A stretch of DNA of 64,000 bases from Anadara kagoshimensis (taxonomy: Eukaryota; Mollusca; Bivalvia; Arcoida; Arcidae): contig CM037862.1 in NCBI GenBank assembly GCA_021292105.1, positions 3,356,501 to 3,420,500 on the forward strand, given 5' to 3'. Within the stretch, counting starts at the first letter, position 1. Each line of letters begins with the position of its first letter. This document shows positions 1 through 11,200 of this stretch, piece by piece. The notes under the pieces were generated by a model. The model was not told the origin of the DNA, did no database searches, and was given only the letters and a program-made list of their open reading frames with translations. The position numbers and the translations under genes are program-made.

Positions 1-404
1 ATATTGATATGGTAACTTATCTTTTGTTACTGATCTGTTACACTGACATCATTTATAACATCTGTTGCTTCTGCTCTTGTGCACATCTACAAATATAACA
101 AGCAAATTCAGTGAGTTAGGATCCTCCATCAGTAGTCTCTTTTTATGTAATTATCACTATGTGTGGAGCTTTGCAGATATTCGTTAAAGCAGAGAGGTAA
201 AAATTAATGCCTATGAAATTGATTTCTGGTTTAAATTCGAGGTTATGTAAAAATCTCAACCCTGAAAACCTCATGACATTGCTCATATAGTTAAGTTATA
301 ATAACATGAACAAGTTGGACATTTTTATATTATTTTCTAAATGAAACGCAAAAATATATAACACACTTGTCTACTTAATTTCAAGATTGATTGAATGATC
401 CAAT

Positions 405-462
405 GGGTTTCTGCATCCCAGTCAAGAATATTTCACTAACATCAAGACGTCACCAGCTATGT
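405..462 (-). mobile_element. SINE-tail fragment in reverse orientation (one per unit)
   Basis: The + strand reads ATCCCAGTCAAGAATATTTC then ACTAACATCAAGACGTCACC. This is the reverse complement of the tail of the complete SINE at 31538-31878. Counterparts lie near 5670-5727, 12243-12300 and 20493-20551. A second inverted tail lies at about 4126-4195 in unit 1 (near 10690, 18945 and 24850 in the others) and extends into the adjoining SINE body (CACCAGCTATAGGTGAAG). Confidence 0.7.
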
Positions 463-617
463 GAACCGGTCTATCAAATTGAAAAAAATGGGAAAATTAA
501 CCCATCCTAAAAATTACATCAAATTTTCGTATATGCTTTGTTTCACAATAATGAACAAAATTGCAAAAAATAAAGAGCCAACAACACAAATTTGTGAAAA
601 TAGTATTACATTTATAC

Positions 618-712
618 CTATCCAATAAAATGGTCTTTCTTTGGTCGTCTTGTTCATCTGCCCGTTTGCTGGACGAAACCTCCGTATGTGAATGCTGATT
701 ATTCTTGCTGGC
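618..712 (-). other. 95-nt exon-like segment repeated once per unit
   Basis: On the minus strand it starts after TTTTAGTAG and ends at GGATAG followed by GTATAAAT, a good donor-like border. One frame reads ASKNNQHSHTEVSSSKRADE then QDDQRKTILLDR. Counterparts of exactly 95 nt lie at 5883-5977, 12457-12551 and 20708-20802. A paralogue with the same ADEQDD core and the same GGATAG/GTATAG border sits at 3259-3345 and its counterparts (left ends at 9833, 18072 and 23985). Paired acceptor- and donor-like borders make a former exon plausible. The product is unknown. Confidence 0.4.
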
Positions 713-780
713 CTACTAAAAAAAAAACTAAAGCAGACATTAGTTGAATCCAAAAAAATGAAATGATATATATCACTTCT

Positions 781-1444
781 GGTACATCTATAGGCAACAG
801 GATTGTAATACCAAGTGAAACAATTGACTTTTGAAATCGAGATGCTGATACATCTATAGGCGACAGGATTGTAATACCAAGTGAAATAATCTTGACCTTT
901 AAAATGGAGATGCTGATACATCTATAGGCAACAGGATTGTAATATCAAGTGAAATAATCTTGACTTTTGAAATTGAGATGCTGGTACATCTATAGGCAAC
1001 AGGATTGTAATACCAAGTGAAACAATTTGACTTAAAATCGAGTGCCAATACATCTATAGGCAACAGGATTATAATACCATGTGCAATAATCTTGACTTCG
1101 AAATAGGATGCTGATACATCTATAGGCAACAGGATTGTAATACCAAGTGAAACAATCTTGACTTAAAATCGAGATGATACATCTATAGGCAACAGGATTG
1201 TAATACCAAGTGAAATAATCTTGACCTAAAATTGAGATGCTGATACATCTATAGGTAACAGGATTGTAATACCAAGTGAAATAATCTTGACCTTAAAATT
1301 GAGATGCTGATACATCTATAGGTAACAGGATTGTAATACCAAGTGAAATAATCTTGACCTTTAAAATTGAGATGCTGATACATCTATAGGTAACAGGATT
1401 GTAATACCAAGTGAAATAATCTTGACTTTTAAAATTGAGATGCT
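781..1444. repeat. 66-68-bp minisatellite array, unit 1
   Basis: About ten tandem copies of a monomer of roughly 66-68 bp. Each contains CATCTATAGGYAACAGGATT, GTAATACCAAGTGAAAYAAT and TTGACYT..AAAATYGAGATGC. Monomers differ mainly by GGCAAC versus GGTAAC and by CCTAAA versus CCTTTAAA, which changes length between 66 and 68 bp. The array ends where the last monomer runs into the 77-codon module (GATGCTAGTTTC). Minus-strand open frames through it are translated repeat, not evidence of a protein. Confidence 0.93.
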
Positions 1445-1452
1445 AGTTTCTT

Positions 1453-1686
1453 GTCAATTGCATCTATGTATTTTAACGAGGCTATTATTGGAGATTTCTC
1501 ATCATTCAATTTCCTCTGCTCTAAATATCCAATGACTTCCATATTTCCGCCTGCCAGGTCAATATCCGGAAAACATAATACCAACCAGACCCTCGCTGCA
1601 TTATGTTTCCACTCAACGTTCACCCTAGCGTACGGTCGTTTGGGACAAGCCTGGTTCCTCGAGTTCCTGAAGAGGTGGTTATCCAC
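1453..1686 (-). other. 77-codon exon-like module, copy 1 (unit 1)
   Basis: Minus-strand open segment shared by nine places in the array. It is preceded on the minus strand by a T-rich tract and TTTTCTAGTAG, a splice-acceptor-like border, and then reads ASVDNHLFRNSRNQ, PYARVNVEWKHNAARVWL and DIDLAGGNMEVIGYL. There is no ATG at this border; the first usable codon is GTG or follows the acceptor. This copy lacks one C near 1479 (AACGAGG against AACCGAGG or AACTGAGG elsewhere), so its tail is frame-shifted. I recognise no domain. It may be an exon of an unknown gene, an exon captured by the repeat, or chance. High identity between copies includes flanking DNA, so it is not proof of selection. Confidence 0.4.
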
Positions 1687-2198
1687 GCTGGCCTACTAGA
1701 AAACAAAAGCATAGACATTAATTGCAATCGAAAAAAGAAATGATTCATTATGATATAAGTGAAAAATTCTTGACCAGGTGAGCATTTCTGCTCTGCCTAC
1801 AGTTAATAGAATTGGGATACAAGTGAAACAGTCTTGACCAGATCTAAAATACACCAGCCTCCACTTTCATATAAGGGCAACACTATAGTGTATGCCTCAA
1901 GTTAAAGCAACTACTGGCTTTAATTGGAGATATGCCATCATGAATCATGAGAATTATGATTGTAATATCAAGTGAAATAATCTTGACTGTTGGTAAATTA
2001 TACCATCAGGAATCATGAGAATTATGATTGTTATATCAAGTGAAATAATCTTGACTTGGTTAATTAATTCAAACTTGAGATGCTAGTTCCCTGGCAAGTG
2101 CATCTATCAATTAACTTGGCCATTATTGGAGATCTGCCATCATTTGATCTTCCCCTGTTGTGAATTTCAAATGACTGACTTTCAGCTTGCCAGGTCAA

Positions 2199-2311
2199 TT
2201 ACAGAAAATATACCACAATGAGATCCTTGATGCATCTTGTTTCTTCTCGTCTCTTGGCATCCTTAGTAGGGTCACATCTGGTTCCTTGAAGTCCAATACA
2301 TCCTCCGTTAT
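2199..2311 (-). other. Second exon-like segment, paralogous to the 77-codon module
   Basis: Preceded on the minus strand by a run of T and CAG, a strong acceptor-like border, followed by ATAACGGAGGATG. The stretch GACTTCAAGGAACCAGATGT resembles AACTCGAGGAACCAGGCTTG of the 77-codon module, and both are followed by ATTGACCTGGCA. The two are therefore old paralogues inside one unit. Counterparts lie near 8778-8892, 17017-17128 and 22925-23039. Unit 1 lacks one G (TAGTAGGGTCAC against TAGTAGGGGTCAC), which shifts the frame. Confidence 0.35.
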
Positions 2312-3258
2312 CTGAAAAAAAAACAATGAACTTGACATTAGCCAATGTCACAAGAACCAAAAAAACATGTCAATTGGTCCACTGATTATTGCATCCTCAA
2401 CTTTTGACAATTGCTGGATGTAATGAAAAATGGTATACAGTGCATGCTGTTTAAGAAATCTGGATATTTATCACCCCAACACATCTTACAATGAGTGGTC
2501 CATTATTATAAAATAGACCTATTTTGTTTTACAGTGCAGTATCTTCTGTGTAGTCATTACCATAAGAGCAAGAAAAATAAGTATGTTCTATAAGAGTAAT
2601 AAGATTTTCCCATTCAACCACTAATTTAACATTTCCATTTAGCTAAAACATATTGATGTTTTCTCACATGTTAAGTTTTACTTATAACAAGAGGCCAATA
2701 GGCTTTATTGTAGCTCATCCGAGTTCCTAATGTAGTTCCATCTTGGAAGAATTATTTAAAAGACTAAATAGTTTTCATAAATACAGGGCCAACAGCTAAG
2801 ATATCCTCCGCTGTTCCAGAACTGACCATCTTCATATAAATGGAGTGAAATAAACTGAGACAAAACATTACAACAACCAATCCAGTTGTATAGTCCAAAC
2901 TAAGTCGAGACAATAATGACAAAAATCAAAATACCATAGCAAACTATTGCAAGGGTAGGTGGATTGATCTGGTTGGTTTGATGGAATTTTGCTATTTAAC
3001 CCAGTGATTTTCCATTAATGAGTTTTATAGTGTTCCCTCAATTGGATAGTAATCTTGGATACATTGGTTTTATCGCCATTATGGTTTAAGCTAAAAATTG
3101 TTTTCTTTTTATATCAAGTCCCAGTAAGTATTGTTTTCTCAATAAAGAAGCAGTCCGGTCTGAAACAGTGGAGGAACCATTTAAAAATAAACACTGGGCT
3201 TATATCTAAGCAAGCAAAATCAAATCTGTAAACATTAATATGTATATTGCATCTATAC

Positions 3259-3488
3259 CTATCCAATAAAATTGTACTACATCGTCGTCTTGTTCATCTG
3301 CCTGGTTGCAAACTGAAACCTCTGTGTGTGTACAACACTGAATGCCGATCTTTCCTCCATTAATGGCTGACAGATGTTGAATTGTCCCTCTCTACATGCC
3401 CAACAGGACTTCTGATATACATCTCAGTATACCTCCATAACTGTGTGGCTAGATATTGGTCCAATTCAACACCCATTTTATTCAATTC
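3259..3488 (-). pseudogene. Broken 230-nt exon-like segment
   Basis: Minus strand: an acceptor-like TTCTTTTATTAG precedes GAATTGAATAAAATGG, and a donor-like GGATAG/GTATAG ends it. The first 42 codons (beginning ELNKMGVELDQYLATQLWRY) are open and close at TAA (3360-3362). The last part, with HTEVSVCNQADEQDDDVVQF, is open in a different frame. So the segment looks like one exon with at least one frame break. Counterparts begin at 9833, 18072 and 23985; the TG run at its centre differs in length in unit 3. Family not recognised. Confidence 0.35.
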
Positions 3489-3599
3489 CTAATAAAAGAA
3501 ATTGGCTACATTAGTGTACCTATATAAGTCATCTGAACTATGTGCCTTGGATGATAAAGGCAGTTTGGGGGGAGGGGGGCTTTAAGTTAATATGTTATT

Positions 3600-3795
3600 C
3601 AGCTCTTTGTTACTACTCAGGATTTCAACCACTCTGATACCAGCTTGCTACTTGGCATTTCTTTTCTTAAACTTGAACTGACAATTTCTGTGTTACACTA
3701 TACTCAGGGTTTCAACCTCTCTAGAAGGTCAGCACCAACTTGCTTATTGCTGTTTCTTTTCTTGAACTGAAAATTTATGTGTTACTGCTGGTGAA
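3600..3795. repeat. Imperfect ~95-bp tandem pair within the unit
   Basis: Two adjacent segments share CAGGATTTCAACCACTCTGA / CAGGGTTTCAACCTCTCTAG, CAGCTTGCT / CAACTTGCT and TTTCTTTTCTTGAACTGA. Counterparts are in each unit (about 10180-10360, 18430-18600 and 24335-24510). It is non-coding as far as I can see. Confidence 0.6.
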
Positions 3796-3841
3796 AATAA
3801 AACTTTTTGTTATTGAAAATAATTGTGATACTAGGAGATCC

Positions 3842-3948
3842 GGCTGGACAAGTTTCTGCAAGACTGTCAGCATACTTCCATACGTCAATATACCTCCATA
3901 CTAGCCAAACTAGATATTGGTCCAATTACACCTGCCAATCTTTTGAAG
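3842..3948 (-). pseudogene. Decayed paralogue of the 230-nt exon-like segment
   Basis: TTGGACCAATATCTAG and TATGGAGGTATA are shared with 3360-3488, but the acceptor AG is TG here (CTTTTACATG) and the frame is closed early in most units. Counterparts lie near 10410-10525, 18660-18770 and 24570-24685. It indicates duplication inside the unit before the units themselves multiplied. Confidence 0.35.
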
Positions 3949-4469
3949 ATCCATGTAAAAGAAAACAATTACATTAGTGTATATCTATTGTACTCAAATT
4001 ACCCCACGATCTTGTTTCATCTTGTACCCAAACATTCAAGGCCTTTGAAGGCAACTAGCAGATTCTCTTGTTCTTTACTCATGTTAATATTGCAGGTCTC
4101 AACTGTTTGTGTTTGATTGAATGGGGTTTTAAGTCCCAGTCAAGAATATTTCACTTATATTGAGATGCCACCAGCTATAGGTGAAGTAGGAGAAGCTCAA
4201 GGTAATGTGCAGAGATAGTTCTTTAATGCGTTATCCTGCCATGACATGAGGCATTGATTATTAAGATTTTTTTTTGAATGAGTCGACTTTCATCTCTAAA
4301 TGTTGAGTGTTTGACTAAAGAACACTTTGAGGCTATGTGAAATTTGGTCCCAATATTTGATCACTTAAACAGAGCACAGACATATATTCTTAAATTATTT
4401 CACTTATTTGGCTTGTAACTTTTTATTTAAGTGCATGCAATATGAGAGTGTCTAATGATTTTACAGGTT

Positions 4470-5250
4470 AGGATTCATCAATTAGTCTGGTCTCAAGGTG
4501 TGTACTGCCGGTCTTTTCCTTGTCTCATTCAGTGGTTGATGCTTGATGTCTCCAATTCAGTCCTTTGATGTTGCCATTTCAATGCAGTATTTATCTTTTC
4601 AACAGTTTGATCCCAACACCACTGATGAAGAATTGAATTCAGAAACCTTGACAGTGTCTTTTCAATTAACCCAAGTACATTGATGTATATATAAAGACAA
4701 ACACGAATTTAGCATGTTTCTCGATGAGGGCAATAATACCCCTTTACAAATAACGACATGAATGTTATGGGATATCAAAAAAGAGTGAAGTAAAAAAGTA
4801 GAAAAAGAATGCAGGATTAGCACACAAGACGTTTTAGTGTTTTAGTCTTGTGAATGTTATGCGCAAATTTAGAATTTTTATAAAATCATGCATAAAAACT
4901 CAAGTAGCACAAAACAAATGTAAGTAACGGACTGTTTGCCATTATTTGATCATCGATGACATTTGTATAATCCAAAAATTCAATTTTGTAATACATCAAT
5001 GATCCTGACTTAAAATCAAAACACTGTCAAGGTTTCTGAATCTTTCTTTGTCAGCAGTATTGGGGTCAAGCTGCGGAAAGGACAAAGCACTACTGAAATT
5101 TAAACATCAAAAAATGGCCAAAAATACCAAGACCAAAAAATCAGCCACCAAGACCAAACTACAATATGAAAGAAGGGGTGACAGACAGCTATCTAAAACA
5201 CACTTATTGAGACCATACTGATTGAATATCCTTACTGAACAGCCATTTGA
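4470..5250. repeat. Diverged large inverted repeat within the unit
   Basis: The left arm (about 4470-4665) and right arm (about 5014-5250) pair over GATCCCAACACCACTGATGA against the reverse complement of CAGCAGTATTGGGGTC, then over CAGAAACCTTGACAGTGT almost exactly, and more weakly outward (GGTCTCAAGGTGTG against GGTCTCAATAAGTGTG). The spacer is ~350 bp. Counterparts lie near 11030-11815, 19280-20065 and 25200-25970. It could be a decayed non-autonomous transposon or a head-to-head duplicated segment. No clean ends or target duplication are visible. Confidence 0.55.
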
Positions 5251-6044
5251 CCCTCTTCTATATATATTGATATGGTAACTTATCTTTTGTTACTCATCTG
5301 TTACACTGACATCATTTATAACATACTGTTGCTTCTGCTCTTGTGCACATCTACAAATATAACAAGCAAATTCAGTGAGTTAGGATCCTCCATCAGTAGT
5401 CTCTTTTTATGTAATTATCACTATGTGTGGAGCTTTGCAGATATTCGTTAAAGCAGAGAGGTAAAAATTAATGCCTATGAAATTGATTTCTGGTTTAAAT
5501 TCGAGGTTATGTCAAGAAAATCTCAACCCTGAAAACCTCATGACATTGCTCATATAGTTAAGTTATAATAACATGAACAAGTTGGACATTTTTATATTAT
5601 TTTCTAAATGAAACGCAAAAATATATAACACACTTGTCTACTTAATTTCAAGATTGATTGAATGATCCAATGGGTTTCTGCATCCCAGTCAAGAATATTT
5701 CACTAACATCAAGACGTCACCAGCTATGTGAACCTGTCTCAAATTGAAAAAAATGGGAAAATTAACCCATTCTAAAAATTACATCAAAATTTTCGTATAT
5801 GCTTTGTTTCACAATAATGAACAAAATTGCAAAAATAAAGAGCCAACAACACAAATTTGTGAAAATAGTATTACATTTATACCTATCCAATAAAATGGTC
5901 TTTCTTTGGTCGTCTTGTTCATCTGCCCGTTTGCTGGACGAAACCTCCGTATGTGAATGCTGATTATTCTTGCTGGCCTACTAAAAAAAAACTAAAGCAG
6001 ACATTAGTTGAATTCCAAAAAAATGAAATGATATATATCACTTC

Positions 6045-6713
6045 TGGTACATCTATAGGCAACAGGATTGTAATACCAAGTGAAACAATCTTGACTTTTG
6101 AAATCTAATGCTGATACATCTATAGGCAACAGGATTGTAATACCAAGTGAAATAATCTTGACCTTTAAAATGGAGATGCTGATACATCTATAGGCAACAG
6201 GATTGTAATATCAAGTGAAATAATCTTGACTTTTGAAATTGAGATGCTGGTACATCTATAGGCAACAGGATTGTAATACCAAGTGAAACAATTTTGACTT
6301 AAAATCGAGGTGCCAATACATCTATAGGCAACAGGATTATAATACCATGTGCAATAATCTTGACTTCGAAATAGGATGCTGATACATCTATAGGCAACAG
6401 GATTGTAATACCAAGTGAAACAATCTTGACTTAAAATCGAGATGCCAATACATCTATAGGCAACAGGATTGTAATACCAAGTGAAATAATCTTGACCTAA
6501 AATTGAGATGCTGATACATCTATAGGTAACAGGATTGTAATACCAAGTGAAATAATCTTGACCTAAAATTGAGATGCTGATACATCTATAGGTAACAGGA
6601 TTGTAATACCAAGTGAAATAATCTTGACCTTTAAAATTGAGATGCTGATACATCTATAGGTAACAGGATTGTAATACCAAGTGAAATAATCTTGACTTTT
6701 AAAATTGAGATGC
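6045..6713. repeat. 66-68-bp minisatellite array, unit 2 (first)
   Basis: About ten monomers of the same family. It corresponds monomer by monomer to the array at 781-1444, including the unusual ATAATACCATGTGCAATAAT variant near 6345. Successive 66-bp monomers stay in frame on the minus strand and give a 162-codon open frame (6165-6653) repeating QDYFTWYYNPV[TA]YRC. Confidence 0.93.
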
Positions 6714-6723
6714 TAGTTTCTTG

Positions 6724-6957
6724 TCAATTGCATCTATGTATTTTAACCGAGGCTATTATTTGAGATTTCTCATCATTCAATTTCCTCTGCTCTAAATATC
6801 CAATGACTTCCATATTTCCGCCTGCCAGGTCAATATCCGGAAAACATAATACCAACCAGACCCTCGCTGCATTATGTTTCCACTCAACGTTCACCCTAGC
6901 GTACGGTCGTTTGGGACAAGCCTGGTTCCTCGAGTTCCTGAAGAGGTGGTTATCCAC
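6724..6957 (-). other. 77-codon exon-like module, copy 2 (unit 2)
   Basis: Open over 77 codons on the minus strand. Near the C-terminal end it has a TTTGAG variant (others TTGGAG) that changes one residue (SPII to SQII). The acceptor-like TTTTCTAGTAG border is intact. Function unknown. Confidence 0.4.
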
Positions 6958-7305
6958 GCTGGCCTACTAGAAAACAAAAGCATAGACATTAATTGCAATC
7001 GAAAAAAGAAATGATTCATTATGATATAAGTGAAAAAATTCTTGACCAGGTGAGCATTTCTGCTCTGCCTACAGTTAATAGAATTGGGATACAAGTGAAA
7101 CAGGCTTGACCAGATCTAAAATACACCCAGCCTCCACTTTCATATAAGGGCAATACTAGAGTGTATGCCTCAAGTTAAAGCAACTACTGGCTTTAATTGG
7201 CGATCTGCCATCATGAATCATGAGAATTATGATTGTAATATTTAGTGAAATAATCTGACTGTTGGTAAATTATACCATCAGGAATCATGAGAATTATGAT
7301 TGTAA

Positions 7306-8019
7306 TATCAAGTGAAATAATCTTGACTTTTGAAATTTAGATGCTAATACATCAATAGGCAACAGGATTAAAATACCAAGTGAAATAATCTTGACTTTTA
7401 AAATTGAGATGCTGATACATCTATAGGTAACAGGATTGTAATACCAAGTGAAATAATCTTGACCTTTAAAATTGAGATGCTGATACATCTATAGGTAACA
7501 GGATTGTAATACCAAGTGAAATAATCTTGACCTTTAAAATTGAGATGCTGATACATCTATAGGTAACAGGATTGTAATACCAAGTGAAATAATCTTGACC
7601 TTTAAAATTGAGATGCTAATACATCTATAGGCAACAGGATTGTAATACCAAGTGAAACAATCTTGACTTAAAATCGAGATGCCAATACATCTATAGGCAA
7701 CAGGATTGTAATACCAAGTGAAATAATCTTGACCTAAAATTGAGATGCTGATACATCTATAGGTAACAGGATTGTAATACCAAGTGAAATAATCTTGACC
7801 TAAAATTGAGATGCTGATACATCTATAGGTAACAGGATTGTAATACCAAGTGAAATAATCTTGACCTTTAAAATTGAGATGCTGATACATCTATAGGTAA
7901 CAGGATTGTAATACCAAGTGAAATAATCTTGACCTTTAAAATTGAGATGCTAATACATCTATAGGTAACAGGATTGTAATACCAAGTGAAATAATCTTGA
8001 CTTTTAAAATTGAGATGCT
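7306..8019. repeat. 66-68-bp minisatellite array, unit 2 (second)
   Basis: About ten monomers leading into the second 77-codon module of unit 2. The first monomer is diverged (ATACATCAATAGGC, ATTAAAATACC). The same variant opens the array at 13880, which links the two arrays by descent. Confidence 0.92.
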
Positions 8020-8028
8020 AGTTTCTTG

Positions 8029-8262
8029 TCAATTGCATCTATGTATTTTAACTGAGGCTATTATTGGAGATTTCTCATCATTCAATTTCCTCTGCTCTAA
8101 ATATCCAATGACTTCCATATTTCCGCCTGCCAGGTCAATATCCGGAAAACATAATACCAACCAGACCCTCGCTGCATTATGTTTCCACTCAACGTTCACC
8201 CTAGCGTACGGTCGTTTGGGACAAGCCTGGTTCCTCGAGTTCCTGAAGAGGTGGTTATCCAC
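8029..8262 (-). other. 77-codon exon-like module, copy 3 (unit 2)
   Basis: Open copy 1305 bp from copy 2, ending in the same stop. Both strands are open through this module (92 codons on the + strand). The minus strand is preferred because the T-tract and AG border sit on that side. Function unknown. Confidence 0.4.
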
Positions 8263-11200
8263 GCTGGCCTACTAGAAAACAAAAGCATAGACATTAATTG
8301 CAATCAAAAAAAGAAATGATTCATTATGATATAAGTGAATAAATTCTTGACCAGGTGAGCATTTCTGCTCTGCCTACAGTTAATAGAATTGGGATACAAG
8401 TGAAACAGTCTTGACCAGATCTAAAAATACACCTAGCCTCCACTTTCATATAAGGGCAACACTATAGTGTATGCCTCAAGTTAAAGCAACTACTGGCTTT
8501 AATTGGAGATATGCCATCATGAATCATGAGAATTATGATTGTAATATCAAGTGAAATAATCTTGACTGTTGGTAAATTATACCATCAGGAATCATGAGAA
8601 TTATGATTGTTATATCAAGTGAAATAATCTTGACTTGGTTAATTAATTCAAACTTGAGATGCTAGTTCCCTGGCAAGTGCATCTATCAATTAACTTGGCC
8701 ATTATTGGAGATCTGCCATCATTTGATCTTCCCCTGTTGTGAATTTCAAATGACTGACTTTCAGCTTGCCAGGTCAATTACAGAAAATATACCACAATGA
8801 GATCCTTGATGCATCTTGTTTCTTCTCTTCTCTTGGCATCCTTAGTAGGGGTCACATCTGGTTCCTTGAAGTCCAATACATCCTCCGTTATCTGAAAAAA
8901 AAACAATGAATTGACATTAGCCAATGTCACAAGAACCAAAAAAACATGTCAATTGGTCCACTGATTATTGCATCCTCAACTTTTGACAATTGCTGGATGT
9001 AATGAAAAATGGTATACAGTGCATGCTGTTTAAGAAATCTGGATATTTATCACCCCAACACATCTTACAATGAGTGGTCCATTATTATAAAATAGACCTA
9101 TTTTGTTTTACAGTGCAGTATCTTCTGTGTAGTCATTACCATAAGAGCAAGAAAAATAAGTATGTTCTATAAGAGTAATAAGATTTTCCCATTCAACCAC
9201 TAATTTAACATTTCCATTTAGCTAAAACATATTGATGTTTTCTCACATGTTAAGTTTTACTTATAACAAGAGGCCAATAGGCTTTATTGTAGCTCATCCG
9301 AGTTCCTAATGTAGTTCCATTTGGAAGAATTATTTAAAAGACTCAAATAGTTTTCATAAATACAGGGCCAACAGCTAAGATATCCTCCGCTGTTCCAGAA
9401 CTGACCATCTTCATATAAATGGAGTGAAATAAACTGAGACAAAACATTACAACAACCAATCCAGTTGTATAGTCCAAACTAAGTCGAGACAATAATGACA
9501 AAAATCAAAATACCATAGCAAACTATTGCAAGGGTAGGTGGATTGATCTGGTTGGTTTGATGGAATTTTGCTATTTAACCCAGTGATTCCATTAATGAGT
9601 TTATAGTGTTCCCTCAATTGGATAGTAATCTTGGATACATTGGTTTTATCGCCATTATGGTTTAGCTAAAAATTGTTTTCTTTTATATCAAGTCCCAGTA
9701 AGTATTGTTTTCTCAATAAAGAAGCAGTCCGGTCTGAAACAGTGGAGGAACCATTTAAAAATAAACACTGGGCTTATATCTAAGCAAGCAAAATCAAATC
9801 TGTAAACATTAATATGTATATTGCATCTATACCTATCCAATAAAATTGTACTACATCGTCGTCTTGTTCATCTGCCTGGTTGCAAACTGAAACCTCTGTG
9901 TGTGTACAACACTGAATGCCGATCTTTCCTCCATTAATGGCTGACAGATGTTGAATTGTCCCTCTCTACATGCCCAACAGGACTTCTGATATACATCTCA
10001 GTATACCTCCATAACTGTGTGGCTAGATATTGGTCCAATTCAACACCCATTTTATTCAATTCCTAATAAAAGAAATTGGCTACATTAGTGTACCTATATA
10101 AGTCATCTGAACTATGTGCCTTGGATGATAAAGGCAGTTTGGGGGAGGGGGGCTTTAAGTTAATATGTTATTCAGCTCTTGTTACTACTCAGGATTTCAA
10201 CCACTCTGATACCAGCTTGCTACTTGGCATTTCTTTTCTTAAACTTGAACTGACAATTTCTGTGTTACACTATACTCAGGGTTTCAACCTCTCTAGAAGG
10301 TCAGCACCAACTTGCTTATTGCTGTTTCTTTTCTTGAACTGAAAATTTATGTGTTCTACTGCTGGTGAAAATAAAACTTTTTGTTATTGAAAATAATTGT
10401 GATACTAGGAGATCCGCTGGACAAGTTTCTGCAAGACTGTCAGCATACTTCCATACGTCAATATACCTCCATACTAGCCAAACTAGATTGGTCCAATTAC
10501 ACCTGCCAATCTTTTGAAGATCCATGTAAAAGAAAACAATTACATTAGTGTATATCTATGTACTCAAATTACCCCACGATCTTGTTTCATTGTACCCAAA
10601 CATTCAAGGCCTTTGAAGGCAACTAGCAGATTCTCTTGTTCTTTACTCATGTTAATATTGCAGGTCTCAACTGTTTGTGTTGATTGAATGGGGTTTAAGT
10701 CCCAGTCAAGAATATTTCACTTATATTGAGATGCCACCAGCTATAGGTGAAGTAGGAGAAGCTCAAGGTATGTGCAGAGATAGTTCTTTAATGCGTTATC
10801 CTGCCATGACATGAGGCATTGATTATTAAGATTTTTTTTGAATGAGTCGACTTTCATCTCTAAATGTTGAGTGTTTGACTAAAGAACACTTTGAGGCTAT
10901 GTGAAATTTGGTCCCAATATTTGATCACTTAAACAGAGCACAGACATATATTCTTAAATTATTTCACTTATTTGGCTTGTAACTTTTTATTTAAGTGCAT
11001 GCAATATGAGAGTGTCTAATGATTTTACAGGTTAGGATTCATCAATTAGTCTGGTCTCAAGGTGTGTACTGCCGGTCTTTTCCTTGTCTCATTCAGTGGT
11101 TGATGCTTGATGTCTCCAATTCAGTCCTTTGATGTTGCCATTTCAATGCAGTATTTTATCTTTTCAACAGTTTGATCCCAACACCACTGATGAAGAATTG

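Larger units (their letters stand above)
1..5263. repeat. Higher-order tandem repeat, unit 1 (left-truncated or complete)
   Basis: First visible unit of the 26-kb array. It opens with the same ATATTGATATGGTAACTTATC sequence that opens the later units at 5264, 11832 and 20083. In order it contains a 95-nt exon-like segment (618-712), a minisatellite (781-1444), one 77-codon module (about 1453-1686), a second exon-like type (2199-2311), a broken 230-nt exon-like segment (3259-3488) with a decayed paralogue (about 3842-3948), and a diverged inverted repeat (about 4470-5250). Copies differ mostly by short indels and scattered substitutions, so duplication is recent or homogenised. The array may continue to the left of the window. 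Confidence 0.9.

Noticed and set aside
6165..6653. 162-codon minus-strand frame with repeated QDYFTWYYNPV[TA]YRC (also 12739-13227)
   Set aside because: It is the translation of 66-bp minisatellite monomers (66 = 22 codons). The frame breaks wherever a 68-bp monomer occurs, and no start context or flanking coding sequence supports a protein.
7997..8275. 92-codon + strand frame repeated at 13266, 14569, 16240, 21382 and 22151
   Set aside because: Opposite-strand shadow of the 77-codon module. Its N-terminal part reads through minisatellite, and the splice-like borders are on the other strand.
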